Assembly: GCF_003286915.1 (NCBI RefSeq)
Contig: NZ_QMFY01000004.1
Location: forward strand, 310,001 to 374,000
DNA length: 64,000 nt
Direction of reading: 5' to 3'
DNA from: Pseudochryseolinea flava
GTDB taxonomy: Bacteria > Bacteroidota > Bacteroidia > Cytophagales > Cyclobacteriaceae
The notes beneath the pieces were generated by a model that made no database searches, was not told the DNA's origin, and saw only the letters and a list, made by a program, of their open reading frames with translations. Position numbers and translations under genes: made by a program. Below, one piece after another: positions 28,975 through 37,843 of this stretch; the first letter of the stretch is position 1, and every line of letters starts with the position of its first letter.

Positions 28975-29027
28975 AGACAAAAGAAAAAAATAGACGCCCG
29001 TTTAAGAGCGTCTATGAAGTTAATCAA

Positions 29028-30116
29028 TTATTTAGATTCTGTCAGAGAGGATTGTTTCAATTTATTTTTATCGGCAGTCGCACTAGTTGTACCTGTTACG
29101 GCCGAGTTTGAAACATAACTACTACGCCCGAAGCCTGAATCATAACTTCCTTCTTGCACGCGAAGTCTGACTTCTACATTCTTCACCCCAGATACAGCTT
29201 CTGCGACATCCTCTGCCCTACGTTTGTCACTACGGCTTTGCACAGTGCCCGTTAGCGTTACCTCACCATTTTGAACAGTAACGTCAATATCACTTGCATC
29301 CACAAATGCGTCGTCACTCAAGCGATCGTTGATATCGTCTTTTATGCGTTCATCAGAACGTTGGTAGCCTTTGGGTCCTTTGCCGCGATGTCGACCTTCA
29401 CGTCTACGATCTTGCTCACGACGACGCTCTGCCTCTTCGTTCCCAAACCAAGATGACACCTCGTCGGTTGTCTTATCCCACCAATCGCGCTCTCCTTGCT
29501 GCGACTCATATTTATTTCCATAATTGGAGTCCTGACGCGCATATTCATATGGCCAATAATCTTGTTGTGCGTAACGACTGCTCTGACGGCCCCGATTATA
29601 ATCGCCTCCGGATCCAAAACGATTACCACTGAAGCCTCCACGATTTACATTGCCATAGGTACCACCATAGTTACGATATCCTTCGCCGCTGTTGCCATAA
29701 CTCCCGCGTGAGTAGTCTTCATAGTCGGGATAGTCATTCTGATATGAACTTCTGAAGTTGCTACTGTCAGAACTTCCCCATGACGAACCTTGATTGTTCT
29801 CATAGTCGTTCTCGCGATTTCTGTTGTTGGCATAGTCACGATTGTCACTCCAATATCGATTGCCACTGTTTCCGTAGCTTCCGCCGTAGGAGCTTCGCTG
29901 ATTTCTATTCCGATCATATCCCTCGTTGCCATATCGGTCTGACCAGCTGCCATAACTTCCATATTCGCTATCATCATTGCTCGAACTACTGCCGTAGCGA
30001 TTACCATAATCACTGTAGTCACGTTCTTGGTTGTAATCTCTGTTTGAGCGTTTGCCTTCATTCCATTGCTGTTGCTGACTGCGATTCCAGCCGCGGTTTC
30101 TATTATTCTCTGCCAT
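29028..30116 (-). CDS. BON-domain protein with long disordered Gly/Ser/Tyr/Arg-rich N-terminus
   Basis: 362 residues. The first 200 are low complexity, dominated by Asn, Gly, Ser, Tyr, Arg and Asp, with dozens of (G/S)Y(G/S) and RNR units. A conserved linker follows (DEVSSWFGNEEAERRREQ, then RGKGPKGYQRSDERIKDDI), then a BON domain at about 258-325 (LTGTVQSRSDKRRAEDVAEA, GVKNVEVRLRV) and a Ser/Thr-rich tail. The linker-BON part is a widespread bacterial family in which BON domains bind membranes or other partners and are linked to stress tolerance. There is no signal peptide, so the protein looks cytoplasmic. The long N-terminal tract is the unusual part. Confidence 0.85.
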   Translation of the reverse strand: MAENNRNRGWNRSQQQQWNEGKRSNRDYNQERDYSDYGNRYGSSSSNDDSEYGSYGSWSDRYGNEGYDRNRNQRSSYGGSYGNSGNRYWSDNRDYANNRNRENDYENNQGSSWGSSDSSNFRSSYQNDYPDYEDYSRGSYGNSGEGYRNYGGTYGNVNRGGFSGNRFGSGGDYNRGRQSSRYAQQDYWPYEYARQDSNYGNKYESQQGERDWWDKTTDEVSSWFGNEEAERRREQDRRREGRHRGKGPKGYQRSDERIKDDINDRLSDDAFVDASDIDVTVQNGEVTLTGTVQSRSDKRRAEDVAEAVSGVKNVEVRLRVQEGSYDSGFGRSSYVSNSAVTGTTSATADKNKLKQSSLTESK

Positions 30117-30195
30117 AACGATTACGTTTAATTGTAGTTGATATAATCTAGATGAAAGAGCGGTAACAAAACGATGCCTGGGGAAGGGAAGACGT

Positions 30196-30247
30196 GAGAA
30201 GTAAGAAGTAAGAAGTAAGAAGTAAGAAGTAAGAAGTAAGAAGTAAG
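30196..30247 (+). repeat. 7-bp tandem repeat (AAGTAAG)
   Basis: About seven consecutive copies of the 7-mer AAGTAAG, followed to 30293 by purine-rich GGGAGACAGGAGACAGAAG-type sequence, between the BON and lspA genes. A degenerate copy in opposite orientation lies at about 13717-13770. Confidence 0.9.
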
Positions 30248-30295
30248 CAGGAAGTCGGGAGACAGGAGACAGAAGTCGGGAGTCAGAAGGCAGTT

Positions 30296-30315
30296 AACAC
30301 GTCAACACATCAGCA
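30296..30315 (+). repeat. Partial copy of the methionine-locus inverted repeat
   Basis: AACACGTCAACACATCAGCA abuts the lspA stop codon. Its first 13 bases (AACACGTCAACAC) are identical to part of the right inverted repeat at 46825-46860, suggesting a solo or degraded copy of the same repeat family. Confidence 0.5.
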
Positions 30316-30822
30316 TTAATTCGATTCTACTAGTGTTTTTGTGCGGTAGGTATCGAAGATGACGATGAAGATGCCGACCATGATCGAGACGTCGGCGAGA
30401 TTAAAGATCCCGGTTTCAAAGAGGCCAAAATTGATATGCAAAAAGTCAGTGACGGATCCGTAGATGATACGATCGTATATGTTTCCAATGCCTCCGCCGA
30501 GCACAAAGCAAATTCCAATCAGTGTTGTGCTCTGAATATCCTTTCTGTTGAACACAAAATAAATTCCAGCCAACAAAACGAGCACCGGTATTAAAATTAA
30601 AATCGCCTGCTTCACCAGTGAAGGCAATGCGTGACCCAGGCTCAAAAATGCCCCGGAGTTTTCTACTCTCATCAGTGTTACACTATTATTGAACATCGAG
30701 ATTTGCTCATCACTGGAAACTTGACTCCGGACGATCGACTTCGTGATTTGATCACAACTAATACTTGATATCAAAATGGCAATGATAACGACGGTTCTGA
30801 TGACACCTGATAATTTGGACAT
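30316..30822 (-). CDS. lspA: Lipoprotein signal peptidase (signal peptidase II)
   Basis: 168 residues with four hydrophobic helices. Family motifs: CDQITK near 23, MRVENSGAFLSLG at about 51-63, GGGIGNIYDRIIYGSVTDF at about 109-127 and FNLADVSI at about 140-147. The catalytic aspartates should be Asp126 and Asp144. It is an inner-membrane protease cutting before the lipidated Cys, and therefore needed by the many lipoproteins in this window. Length is typical. Isolated gene between repeats (downstream) and a short spacer. Confidence 0.95.
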   Translation of the reverse strand: MSKLSGVIRTVVIIAILISSISCDQITKSIVRSQVSSDEQISMFNNSVTLMRVENSGAFLSLGHALPSLVKQAILILIPVLVLLAGIYFVFNRKDIQSTTLIGICFVLGGGIGNIYDRIIYGSVTDFLHINFGLFETGIFNLADVSIMVGIFIVIFDTYRTKTLVESN

Positions 30823-30952
30823 AATCGACCTTTAAGGATGTTCAATATAGTCATCAAACCGGAAAAATCAATCCTTGAGCGGGATTAGACAGCTATGAGC
30901 GGCGACACATGTACCTTTAGTTGACTTTGAGCGTCAATTTTGTCGATCAAAG

Positions 30953-31006
30953 AAAAAAATAGACTAGGAAGAAAGTGCTGCGAGACATCTCTCCTAGTCT
31001 ATTTTA
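30953..31006 (-). terminator. Rho-independent terminator for the lipocalin-like gene
   Basis: Long stem AATAGACTAGGA / TCCTAGTCTATT around a loop of about 21 bases. Read leftward it ends in a run of T (plus-strand A run at 30952-30958). It sits 15 bases beyond the stop of the gene at 31021. Confidence 0.82.
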
Positions 31007-31020
31007 GTTAGGATTAAAGC

Positions 31021-31494
31021 CTATTTCTTATTTAAGCCCTCCTTCACGCGGTGATAACGATATTCGAATCGCTTTCCATGTACACTGGCACGACTCGATA
31101 TCTTCATCTCTGCCTCCTTTACGGCAATAGTCCACTCTGAGGGAACTTGTGATACTTGCCCATTATCACTTGAACTATCGAGGTACAACAGTCCTCCTTG
31201 TTCGTTCACACGATATGATCCTGAATCGATCGCCTCAACAGTACCATTTTGTCCAGCACTACCGAGGGAATATTTACCATCTTCCGAGAACTCGATCCAA
31301 TCAAATCCGAGAGTATCCTTTCTTATCGCACCTTTCTTTTGAAGATCAACTGTCTCCTTCAATTCCCATTTTCCAACCACATCAGAGATGAGTTTCTTTG
31401 TAACCTTCTTTCCTTTCTGATCTTGTGCGTGAATAGTTGCCAATGGCAACATGATCGCCATCATAAACCAAAACATAACCTTTACAGCTTTCAT
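31021..31494 (-). CDS. Secreted lipocalin-like protein
   Basis: 157 residues. Signal peptide (FWFMMAIMLPLATIHAQ), then a beta-rich domain starting VVGKWELKETVDL. A first strand beginning G.W.L is typical of the small lipocalin-like/DUF5004 secreted proteins of Bacteroidota. A second strand (FDWIEFSEDGKYSLGSA) fits the same barrel. There is no lipobox, so the protein is periplasmic or secreted. Ligand unknown. Stands alone with its own terminator. Confidence 0.7.
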   Translation of the reverse strand: MKAVKVMFWFMMAIMLPLATIHAQDQKGKKVTKKLISDVVGKWELKETVDLQKKGAIRKDTLGFDWIEFSEDGKYSLGSAGQNGTVEAIDSGSYRVNEQGGLLYLDSSSDNGQVSQVPSEWTIAVKEAEMKISSRASVHGKRFEYRYHRVKEGLNKK

Positions 31495-31642
31495 AACATA
31501 GTTTTTTATTAGGGAATAATAAAAATTCTTATGCCCCTGCGAGCAAGCGAAGAAAGCTGCATTTGCAAAGGGATGTATAAACTATTCTACATTTGAGCAA
31601 ACAAACAACGATGCAATTAAAACCGCTTTCATGGAGATTATT

Positions 31643-33991
31643 TTAAAAAATCTTTCGCAGAAAGCCTTTCTTCTTTTTCTTGTCAGCCTCTCCAAATGCT
31701 TTTCGCTTCTCTTCATCACGATCACGTTTTCCGAAAAGGCGCTGAAAAAAATTAGAATCAGATTTATACAGATCGCAAGATAGACGCGACCGTAATGATG
31801 CATTGAGTGCAGGGAAATATTGCGCCTTGTATTCTCCTTGACTGTCGTGCTGTGCTTTGCGTAACATGCGTCCTACGATAGGCAAGGCGGTGTTTGCACC
31901 TTGGCCCAACGCTGTCGATCTGAAGTGAATACGCGGATCGTCGGCACCTACCCACGAGCCTACCACTAGGTTGGGTAATATGGCGATGAACCACCCGTCG
32001 GCATTGTCTTGCGTTGTACCTGTCTTTCCCGCAACATCACCTTCGATACCGTATTGTGATCGAAGTCGCGCACCAGTACCCTCATCGATTACACGCTTCA
32101 TCATATGCAACATTAGGTTTGCCGTTTCAGGCGATAGCGCTTGCTTTGGCTTCTCTGGTTGAAATGATTCCAACGTTTCTCCATGTCGCGAGTTGATTGA
32201 CGTGATATAGAAGGGTGTTATTACTTTTCCATTGTTGGCAAAGCACGAGTAAGCGGTTACAATTTCTGTCATCGAAACGTCTGCTACGCCTAGCGCGAGT
32301 GAAGGAACTGTCGGCATGGTCGCGCTGATGCCCATCTTATGCGCAAGGTTTACGGTGTTCTGAATTCCTGCACGCTCCAGCACTTTCACTGATACCGTAT
32401 TCACCGAATATGCAAGTCCACCGGCTAAGGAATATTTAAGATCATAGTTATCTTCTCCAGTATTGGTGGGTGTCCAGCCTTCTGCATTTGTGTATACCGT
32501 TTTTTCCGCGGAGATGTAGTCGCATGGATCAGCGCCTTGTTCCAACGCGGCAGCATAGACAATTGGTTTAAAGGTAGATCCAACTTGACGTCGCGTGGTA
32601 GTTCTCACGTGATCGAACTGAAAATAGTTGTGATTGATTCCTCCTACCCACGCTTTGATTTCGCCCGCACTCGGTTCGATAGCAAGCACGCCTGCATTTA
32701 AAAAAGTAAGATAGTGTTTGATCGAATCAATCGGACTCATCATCATCTCCTTCTCTCCTTCCCAGGTGAATACTGACATCAAATATTTTTTGGACATGAG
32801 GCGAGTAATTTCTGCTTCCTGAAGTCCTTGAGATTTCAAATCACGATAGCGTGCGGTTCGATGGATAGCATCTTCAAGTACATCATGTCGCGCATGCCAC
32901 GGATCACGCTTTCCCCAATGCGATTGAAAACTTTTCTGGATAACCGTCATCTGTTGACGTACAGCTTCCTCGGCATAACGTTGCAACCGCGAATCAATGG
33001 TGGTATATATTTTCAGCCCATCCGTGTAGAGGTTATAAGGTTTTCCCTCCGCATTTGTATTAGCCTTACACCACGTCATCAGATCTTCACGAATGTAGTC
33101 TCTGAAATACGGCGCAAGTCCCTCATGGTGTGTTGTACGTCTATAGTTAAGCTTGATGGGCAATGCTTGCAGACTATCTCGCCGTCCTTCTGAGATCATC
33201 TCATACTTCTGCAACTGCGCAAGCACAACATCACGACGCATTTTCGATCGTTCCGGAAATAACCGAGGATTGTAGGTGTACGTAGCCTTAAGCATGCCCA
33301 CTAATACAGCTGCTTGATCTAACGTGAGTCTCTTAGTAGGTACACTGAAGAATCTTTGAGAAGCAGTTTCAATCCCAAAAGTATTATCACCAAATGGAAT
33401 AGTATTGAGGTAAAGCGAGAGCAGGGATTCTTTATCGTAAACACGCTCTAACCGGCGAGCGATAATGATTTCACGAATTTTATTGATTGGCAATGATAAC
33501 AGCCAATAATCTCGCCGAGGATATAAGTTCTTCGCAAGCTGCTGCGTAATCGTACTACCGCCGCCCGACGATTCACGTTGCAGCAATATACTTTTAACCA
33601 ATACCCGCGCAAGACTTTTTGTATCAACGCCACCATGCTGAAAGAATCGTACATCTTCCGTAGCGATCAACGCTTGCACAAGGTGCTGCGGTACATCCTC
33701 ATAACGGATATTCGAACGTTCTTGAATGAAATATTTACCAAGAAGAACGCTGTCTGCGCTATACACTTCTGTTGCAAGTGGGTTCTCTACTAAACGTAAC
33801 TCAGCTTTACTGGGCAACGAGCCGAATGCCCCAACCCACACGAGTCCAACAAATAGAAATGTTGATAAAAATAAAACACCAAAAAAAAGACATCCACCAA
33901 TCAGAATTCTCCTGCTGATGGATTGTCCTTTAAAGTATTGCCAAGCCTTATTAACGTATTCGCGTGCCTGCTCCAAAAATCGCTTCATCAT
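31643..33991 (-). CDS. Penicillin-binding protein 1A, bifunctional
   Basis: 782 residues from ATG 33991; the open frame extends to a TTG upstream but the ATG-ATG pair suits the usual short cytoplasmic tail. One membrane helix at about 29-55. The GT51 glycosyltransferase shows EDVRFFQHGGVD (catalytic Glu) and GGSTITQQLAKNLYPR. The transpeptidase shows the SxxK motif in STFKP (Ser about 470), SVN as the SxN motif, and KTGT near residue 640. It polymerises and cross-links peptidoglycan. The C-terminal 30 residues are highly basic (KKKKKGFLRKIF), a feature of this lineage's PBP1A. No operon partner. Confidence 0.93.
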   Translation of the reverse strand: MMKRFLEQAREYVNKAWQYFKGQSISRRILIGGCLFFGVLFLSTFLFVGLVWVGAFGSLPSKAELRLVENPLATEVYSADSVLLGKYFIQERSNIRYEDVPQHLVQALIATEDVRFFQHGGVDTKSLARVLVKSILLQRESSGGGSTITQQLAKNLYPRRDYWLLSLPINKIREIIIARRLERVYDKESLLSLYLNTIPFGDNTFGIETASQRFFSVPTKRLTLDQAAVLVGMLKATYTYNPRLFPERSKMRRDVVLAQLQKYEMISEGRRDSLQALPIKLNYRRTTHHEGLAPYFRDYIREDLMTWCKANTNAEGKPYNLYTDGLKIYTTIDSRLQRYAEEAVRQQMTVIQKSFQSHWGKRDPWHARHDVLEDAIHRTARYRDLKSQGLQEAEITRLMSKKYLMSVFTWEGEKEMMMSPIDSIKHYLTFLNAGVLAIEPSAGEIKAWVGGINHNYFQFDHVRTTTRRQVGSTFKPIVYAAALEQGADPCDYISAEKTVYTNAEGWTPTNTGEDNYDLKYSLAGGLAYSVNTVSVKVLERAGIQNTVNLAHKMGISATMPTVPSLALGVADVSMTEIVTAYSCFANNGKVITPFYITSINSRHGETLESFQPEKPKQALSPETANLMLHMMKRVIDEGTGARLRSQYGIEGDVAGKTGTTQDNADGWFIAILPNLVVGSWVGADDPRIHFRSTALGQGANTALPIVGRMLRKAQHDSQGEYKAQYFPALNASLRSRLSCDLYKSDSNFFQRLFGKRDRDEEKRKAFGEADKKKKKGFLRKIF

Positions 33992-34093
33992 TAAACTGAG
34001 TCGGTTTTTATCCAACCATGAAAATTTAATGCCCAAAATAAAATGAGACTTTAGGAAAAACCATTAAAAATATTCTAGCGAACACCAGAGACG

Positions 34094-34633
34094 TTACTTT
34101 GATAAAAAGGCCGACAACATCCAATGATGTTTCTCGATACTATTGATAAACTTTTTGGTCATCTCTTCCGTACCCGAATCATTTTGGTCGATGGCAACAC
34201 CTACAACGGAAAACATATATTGTAACAGTATTCGGTAATCGCTCAATATTTCACGGACCATTATATCGGATTTGAGATCGGTAGTAGTCTCTTTAATTTC
34301 AGAGATCTCTAAATAATCCCTCATGGTGCTTAATGGTGTTTTTCCAAAGACGCGTATACGTTCGGCGATGACATCTATATTTTCACGCGCCTCATTGTAT
34401 TGTTCTTCAAACTCAAGATGCAGGTCGAAGAAATCTGAGCCCTTCACATTCCAATGATAGTTGCGCAGTTTTTGATAATGGACGCTGTAATTGGCGAGCA
34501 GTTCGTTCAGCACGATGGAAATGCGTTCTGTTTCCTCTGTACTCCAGCCCAGTTTAATCGGCTTTGATTTCGCAAGCCGATTGTCAAGTTGGGTTTGCGG
34601 TACATTTTGAATATCGTTTTCAGTGGTTTGCAT
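34094..34633 (-). CDS. dps: Dps-family ferritin-like DNA-protection protein
   Basis: 179 residues. Four-helix ferritin-like fold with the Dps ferroxidase signature NYHWNVKGSDFFDLHLEFEE, whose His, Asp and Glu form the inter-subunit iron site. An N-terminal extension of about 30 polar residues precedes the first helix and may mediate DNA contact. It stores iron and uses peroxide to oxidise it, protecting DNA in stress or stationary phase. Divergent from the DUF2267 gene across a 236-bp region that should hold both promoters. Confidence 0.92.
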   Translation of the reverse strand: MQTTENDIQNVPQTQLDNRLAKSKPIKLGWSTEETERISIVLNELLANYSVHYQKLRNYHWNVKGSDFFDLHLEFEEQYNEARENIDVIAERIRVFGKTPLSTMRDYLEISEIKETTTDLKSDIMVREILSDYRILLQYMFSVVGVAIDQNDSGTEEMTKKFINSIEKHHWMLSAFLSK

Positions 34634-34869
34634 AGTCGTTTATTTGACAATGCTTGTTCAATAACTATTCCAGTGGAAATACCACCGGCGCGGCAAATGA
34701 ATTTCAGTGAGCCAGTAGAAAAATATGGACAAATCGTGGATTAACTCTACACCAACAGCTACCAGAGCGCCCGATATATGCCTGATTGGTGGGTAAAAGG
34801 TGGATGTTTTCACAAAAATGTACTGGTACAAGAATGTATAAGACGATTACATACAACAATTTATTCGAC

Positions 34870-35325
34870 ATGAAACAAGACACCTCCAATCCAACACCAC
34901 CACAACAAGATGACGAAATGATTTTCTTTCGGCAGATCGCGAAAGAGCTATCGATCGAGGAACCCAAAGAAGTTGTGATCCTCGTCGCGTCAGTCCTCCA
35001 AGCCCTCCGACAGACATTGCCGTTAGACCGCGCAAGCTTGCTGATCAACGAACTCCCCGACTTCTTGAAATTAACGTTTGCTGCAAACTGGAAGCGTGAT
35101 GAAGAGATCGTAAAAATTGATCACCTGGATGAATTCGTTAACCTTGTAATGGCACGGGATCGAAAATCGAAAAAGAATCTTTTCAAGAGCGAAGTACATG
35201 CGCTTTCAGCAATCATTCTTACCTTAAAGAATCTCTACAAGTTGGTTAACCTCGATAAGTTCGAAGGTCTTAGTCAGGCATTAAAACAAGAACTGCGGGA
35301 AGTTCCGGTGGAAGCCGCAGCATAA
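34870..35325 (+). CDS. DUF2267 domain protein
   Basis: 151 residues from ATG 34870; the upstream in-frame extension is not coding-like. All-helical, with the DUF2267 pattern: a helix with VASVLQALRQTLPLDRASLL, then INELPDFLKLTFAANW and a second half centred on SEVHALSAIILTLKNLYKLV. No signal or membrane segment. Function unknown. The AsmA-like gene starts 12 bases after its stop, so the two form an operon facing away from dps. An envelope- or stress-related role is guilt by association. Confidence 0.78.
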   Translation: MKQDTSNPTPPQQDDEMIFFRQIAKELSIEEPKEVVILVASVLQALRQTLPLDRASLLINELPDFLKLTFAANWKRDEEIVKIDHLDEFVNLVMARDRKSKKNLFKSEVHALSAIILTLKNLYKLVNLDKFEGLSQALKQELREVPVEAAA

Positions 35326-35337
35326 CCCATACATATT

Positions 35338-36960
35338 ATGACCGCGCTTAAGACGGGCCGAAGGTTTCGATGGATCTTAGCCTCTGTATTGCTGTTCGTT
35401 GTGATCGCTTTCTTCGGGGGCAGATACCTTTTGTTATCCAAGATTCGCGACACGCTACATAACCGTTTAGGCGACCTCCGCAGTAAAGGTATTTACATCA
35501 AATTTAAATCGGCGAAAATTAACACTTGGAGCGGCGACCTTAACATCAGCGACCTTCAGGTGAGCGTGGGTCTTGATACGACGAACCGAGATTTTTCCGC
35601 TGCTATCCCGTTTCTTCAGGTAAGTGGATTCAAGATTATCCCTTTCATCAAGAACAGGACAATTTCAATCAAGAACGTTGCACTCGAAGATCCCGCATTA
35701 TCCTTTAGACTCAATGTGAAGGCACCAGAATCTGAGACACGAAATGCTTTTTTCGAAGACTTATACATCAACAGAATCACTATCACCGGATCGTCTTTCT
35801 TACTAAAAGATTCCGTCAGTCAGGATACCATCGCGCATGTGAAGTCCGACTTTTTTGTTGAACACTTAGGTCTCGAACGAGTCAACGATTCGCTCGCGTG
35901 GCGGCAATCCAGTGTACATATTCAAGGATTTGCATTTGATCTTCCGAAAGAGCGCTATGCCTTTTCTGTAAAAGATGTGCGCCTTGACCTCGAGAAACAC
36001 ACCTTTGAAGTTGACACTTTTAAGATGACACCAAAACTTACGCGAAAACAATTCATGCGTGAGAACGGAAAAGAGATTGATTACATTAAAGCTGTTATTC
36101 CATACATCAAAGTCAGTGGCTTTTCGCTGCGTGGCAATCCCGGCATAGCGGTCGACATTCGGAAAATAAGAACACAATTATTCATGGAAGTGTACCGCGA
36201 CAAGCGCCTTCCATTTATCAAAGACAAACGCACTACACTCCCTTCAAATTTTGTACAACGGCTGCCATTTGATTTGAACATCGATACATTACGTCTCGAT
36301 GAAGGCCTTGTTTCTTATGAAGAATTTCCAGAGAAAGGAGACTCCTCTGGTGCCGTCTTCTTCGACAAGCTTCAAGCAACTGTCATCGGCATTAGCAATA
36401 CCAAGGCGCCCGACAAACAGACTGTGATGCATGCGAAATCGAAGTTTATGGGCAAGGGAGAATTATCTGTCGACTTTACATTTCCTGCCGATACAACCAA
36501 ACCTTATACGGCAAAAGGATCGTTAAAGAACTTCCCGATGGTCAAGTTAAACGATATGCTCGGGCCAGCCGCCAAAGTTCGTGTAGAGTCAGGCACCATG
36601 ACAAATCTGAAATTCAATTTCAAATACAATGTATATCGTTCTGACGGTAACGTTGAATTGAACTATGAAGACCTTCGAATAATTAGCCTTCGCCAGAATA
36701 GCAAGAAGGAAATAAAAGTCAGCATGATCAAAACGCTCCTGCTGAATACGTTCATCTTAAAAAAAGATGCACAAGAAGATGACAAAGACGACAGCAAAAC
36801 TGGGACAATACTTTTTTATCGCGATCAGAAGCGATCGATATTTAACTATTGGTGGAAATCTATCTTCTCAGGAATCAAATCAGCTTATAAAATTGACAAG
36901 CTTCAAGAGTTCACCGAAGACTTAAAAAAGAATGATCGCGCGAAACCGTCAAAGCGGTAA
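35338..36960 (+). CDS. AsmA-like/DUF748-type envelope protein
   Basis: 540 residues. One N-terminal membrane anchor (about 12-31: WILASVLLFVVIAFFGGRYL), then a large periplasmic beta-rich region with repeating groove-type strands (INTWSGDLNISDLQVS, FSVKDVRLDLEKHTFEVD). The C-terminus ends in a helical YWWKSIFSGIKSAYK segment and a basic tail. This architecture is that of AsmA-like and DUF748 proteins, relatives of the bridge-like lipid transfer proteins that move phospholipid between inner and outer membrane. Family placement rests on layout rather than a single motif. Convergent with cysM, separated by one base. Confidence 0.7.
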   Translation: MTALKTGRRFRWILASVLLFVVIAFFGGRYLLLSKIRDTLHNRLGDLRSKGIYIKFKSAKINTWSGDLNISDLQVSVGLDTTNRDFSAAIPFLQVSGFKIIPFIKNRTISIKNVALEDPALSFRLNVKAPESETRNAFFEDLYINRITITGSSFLLKDSVSQDTIAHVKSDFFVEHLGLERVNDSLAWRQSSVHIQGFAFDLPKERYAFSVKDVRLDLEKHTFEVDTFKMTPKLTRKQFMRENGKEIDYIKAVIPYIKVSGFSLRGNPGIAVDIRKIRTQLFMEVYRDKRLPFIKDKRTTLPSNFVQRLPFDLNIDTLRLDEGLVSYEEFPEKGDSSGAVFFDKLQATVIGISNTKAPDKQTVMHAKSKFMGKGELSVDFTFPADTTKPYTAKGSLKNFPMVKLNDMLGPAAKVRVESGTMTNLKFNFKYNVYRSDGNVELNYEDLRIISLRQNSKKEIKVSMIKTLLLNTFILKKDAQEDDKDDSKTGTILFYRDQKRSIFNYWWKSIFSGIKSAYKIDKLQEFTEDLKKNDRAKPSKR

Positions 36961-36961
36961 G

Positions 36962-37843
36962 CTAGTCGCCGAACAAATCTGAGCTTAAGTATCTGTCGCC
37001 ACGATCGCACACAATAAAGACGATTACACCTTCTTTAATTTCGCTTGCTACTTTCAACGCTGCCGTGAGCGCACCACCACTACTCATACCCGCAAGGACA
37101 CCTTCTTCTTTCGCAAGTCTTTTGGTGTAACTACGTGCGTCAGCTTCGGCGATGTCGATTACACGATCTACACGTTCTGGCTCAAAAATCTTGGGCAAAA
37201 ATTCCTTCGACCATCTTCTTATCCCAGGAATACAAGCGCCATCTTTTGGTTGAGTTCCAACGATCTGTATGTTGGGATTTTGTTCTTTCAAAAAACGAGA
37301 GACCCCCATAATTGTTCCTGTCGTGCCCATCGCAGAAACAAAGTGTGTTACTTTTCCCTGTGTATCACGCCAAATTTCGGGCCCAGTAGTACGGTAATGC
37401 ATGCCGTAATTATCGGCGTTGCCAAATTGATTGAGAATGTGATACCCTTCGTTCTGGGCCATCGACTCCGCGAGCTCACGCGAATACTCGATCGTCTTCG
37501 CCGACGGCGTTAGAATTACCTTTGCACCATACGCTTCCATCGCCAGCACACGTTCGCGAGTAGAATTATCAGGCATGATCAACGTCATCTTCAAGCCCAT
37601 AAGATTTGCAATCATCGCTAAGGCAATGCCCGTGTTTCCACTTGTCGCTTCAACCAGTTTGTCGCCAGGCTTGATGTCGCCGCGATCAAGCGCGCCTTTG
37701 ATCATCCCATACGCTGCACGATCTTTTACACTTCCCCCTGGATTGTCTCCTTCTAACTTTCCGTAGATGGTTACATTCTTATTGACTGGAATACGTTGAA
37801 GTTCGACGAGTGGCGTATTGCCAATGAGTTCTGTTAATTTCAT
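36962..37843 (-). CDS. cysM: Cysteine synthase B
   Basis: 293 residues of the PLP-dependent beta-substituting family. It makes cysteine from O-acetylserine and sulfide (or thiosulfate). The PLP lysine is Lys40 in GGSVKDRAA. The substrate-binding loop is TSGNTGIALA, the phosphate-binding loop is GTTGTIMG, and the C-terminal serine is in AGMSSGGAL. The KPKDGA-like stretch (TQPKDGACIPGIRRW) is closer to CysM than CysK. Its ATG overlaps the TGA of the serine acetyltransferase gene by four bases (ATGA), so the two steps of cysteine synthesis are translationally coupled. Confidence 0.92.
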   Translation of the reverse strand: MKLTELIGNTPLVELQRIPVNKNVTIYGKLEGDNPGGSVKDRAAYGMIKGALDRGDIKPGDKLVEATSGNTGIALAMIANLMGLKMTLIMPDNSTRERVLAMEAYGAKVILTPSAKTIEYSRELAESMAQNEGYHILNQFGNADNYGMHYRTTGPEIWRDTQGKVTHFVSAMGTTGTIMGVSRFLKEQNPNIQIVGTQPKDGACIPGIRRWSKEFLPKIFEPERVDRVIDIAEADARSYTKRLAKEEGVLAGMSSGGALTAALKVASEIKEGVIVFIVCDRGDRYLSSDLFGD

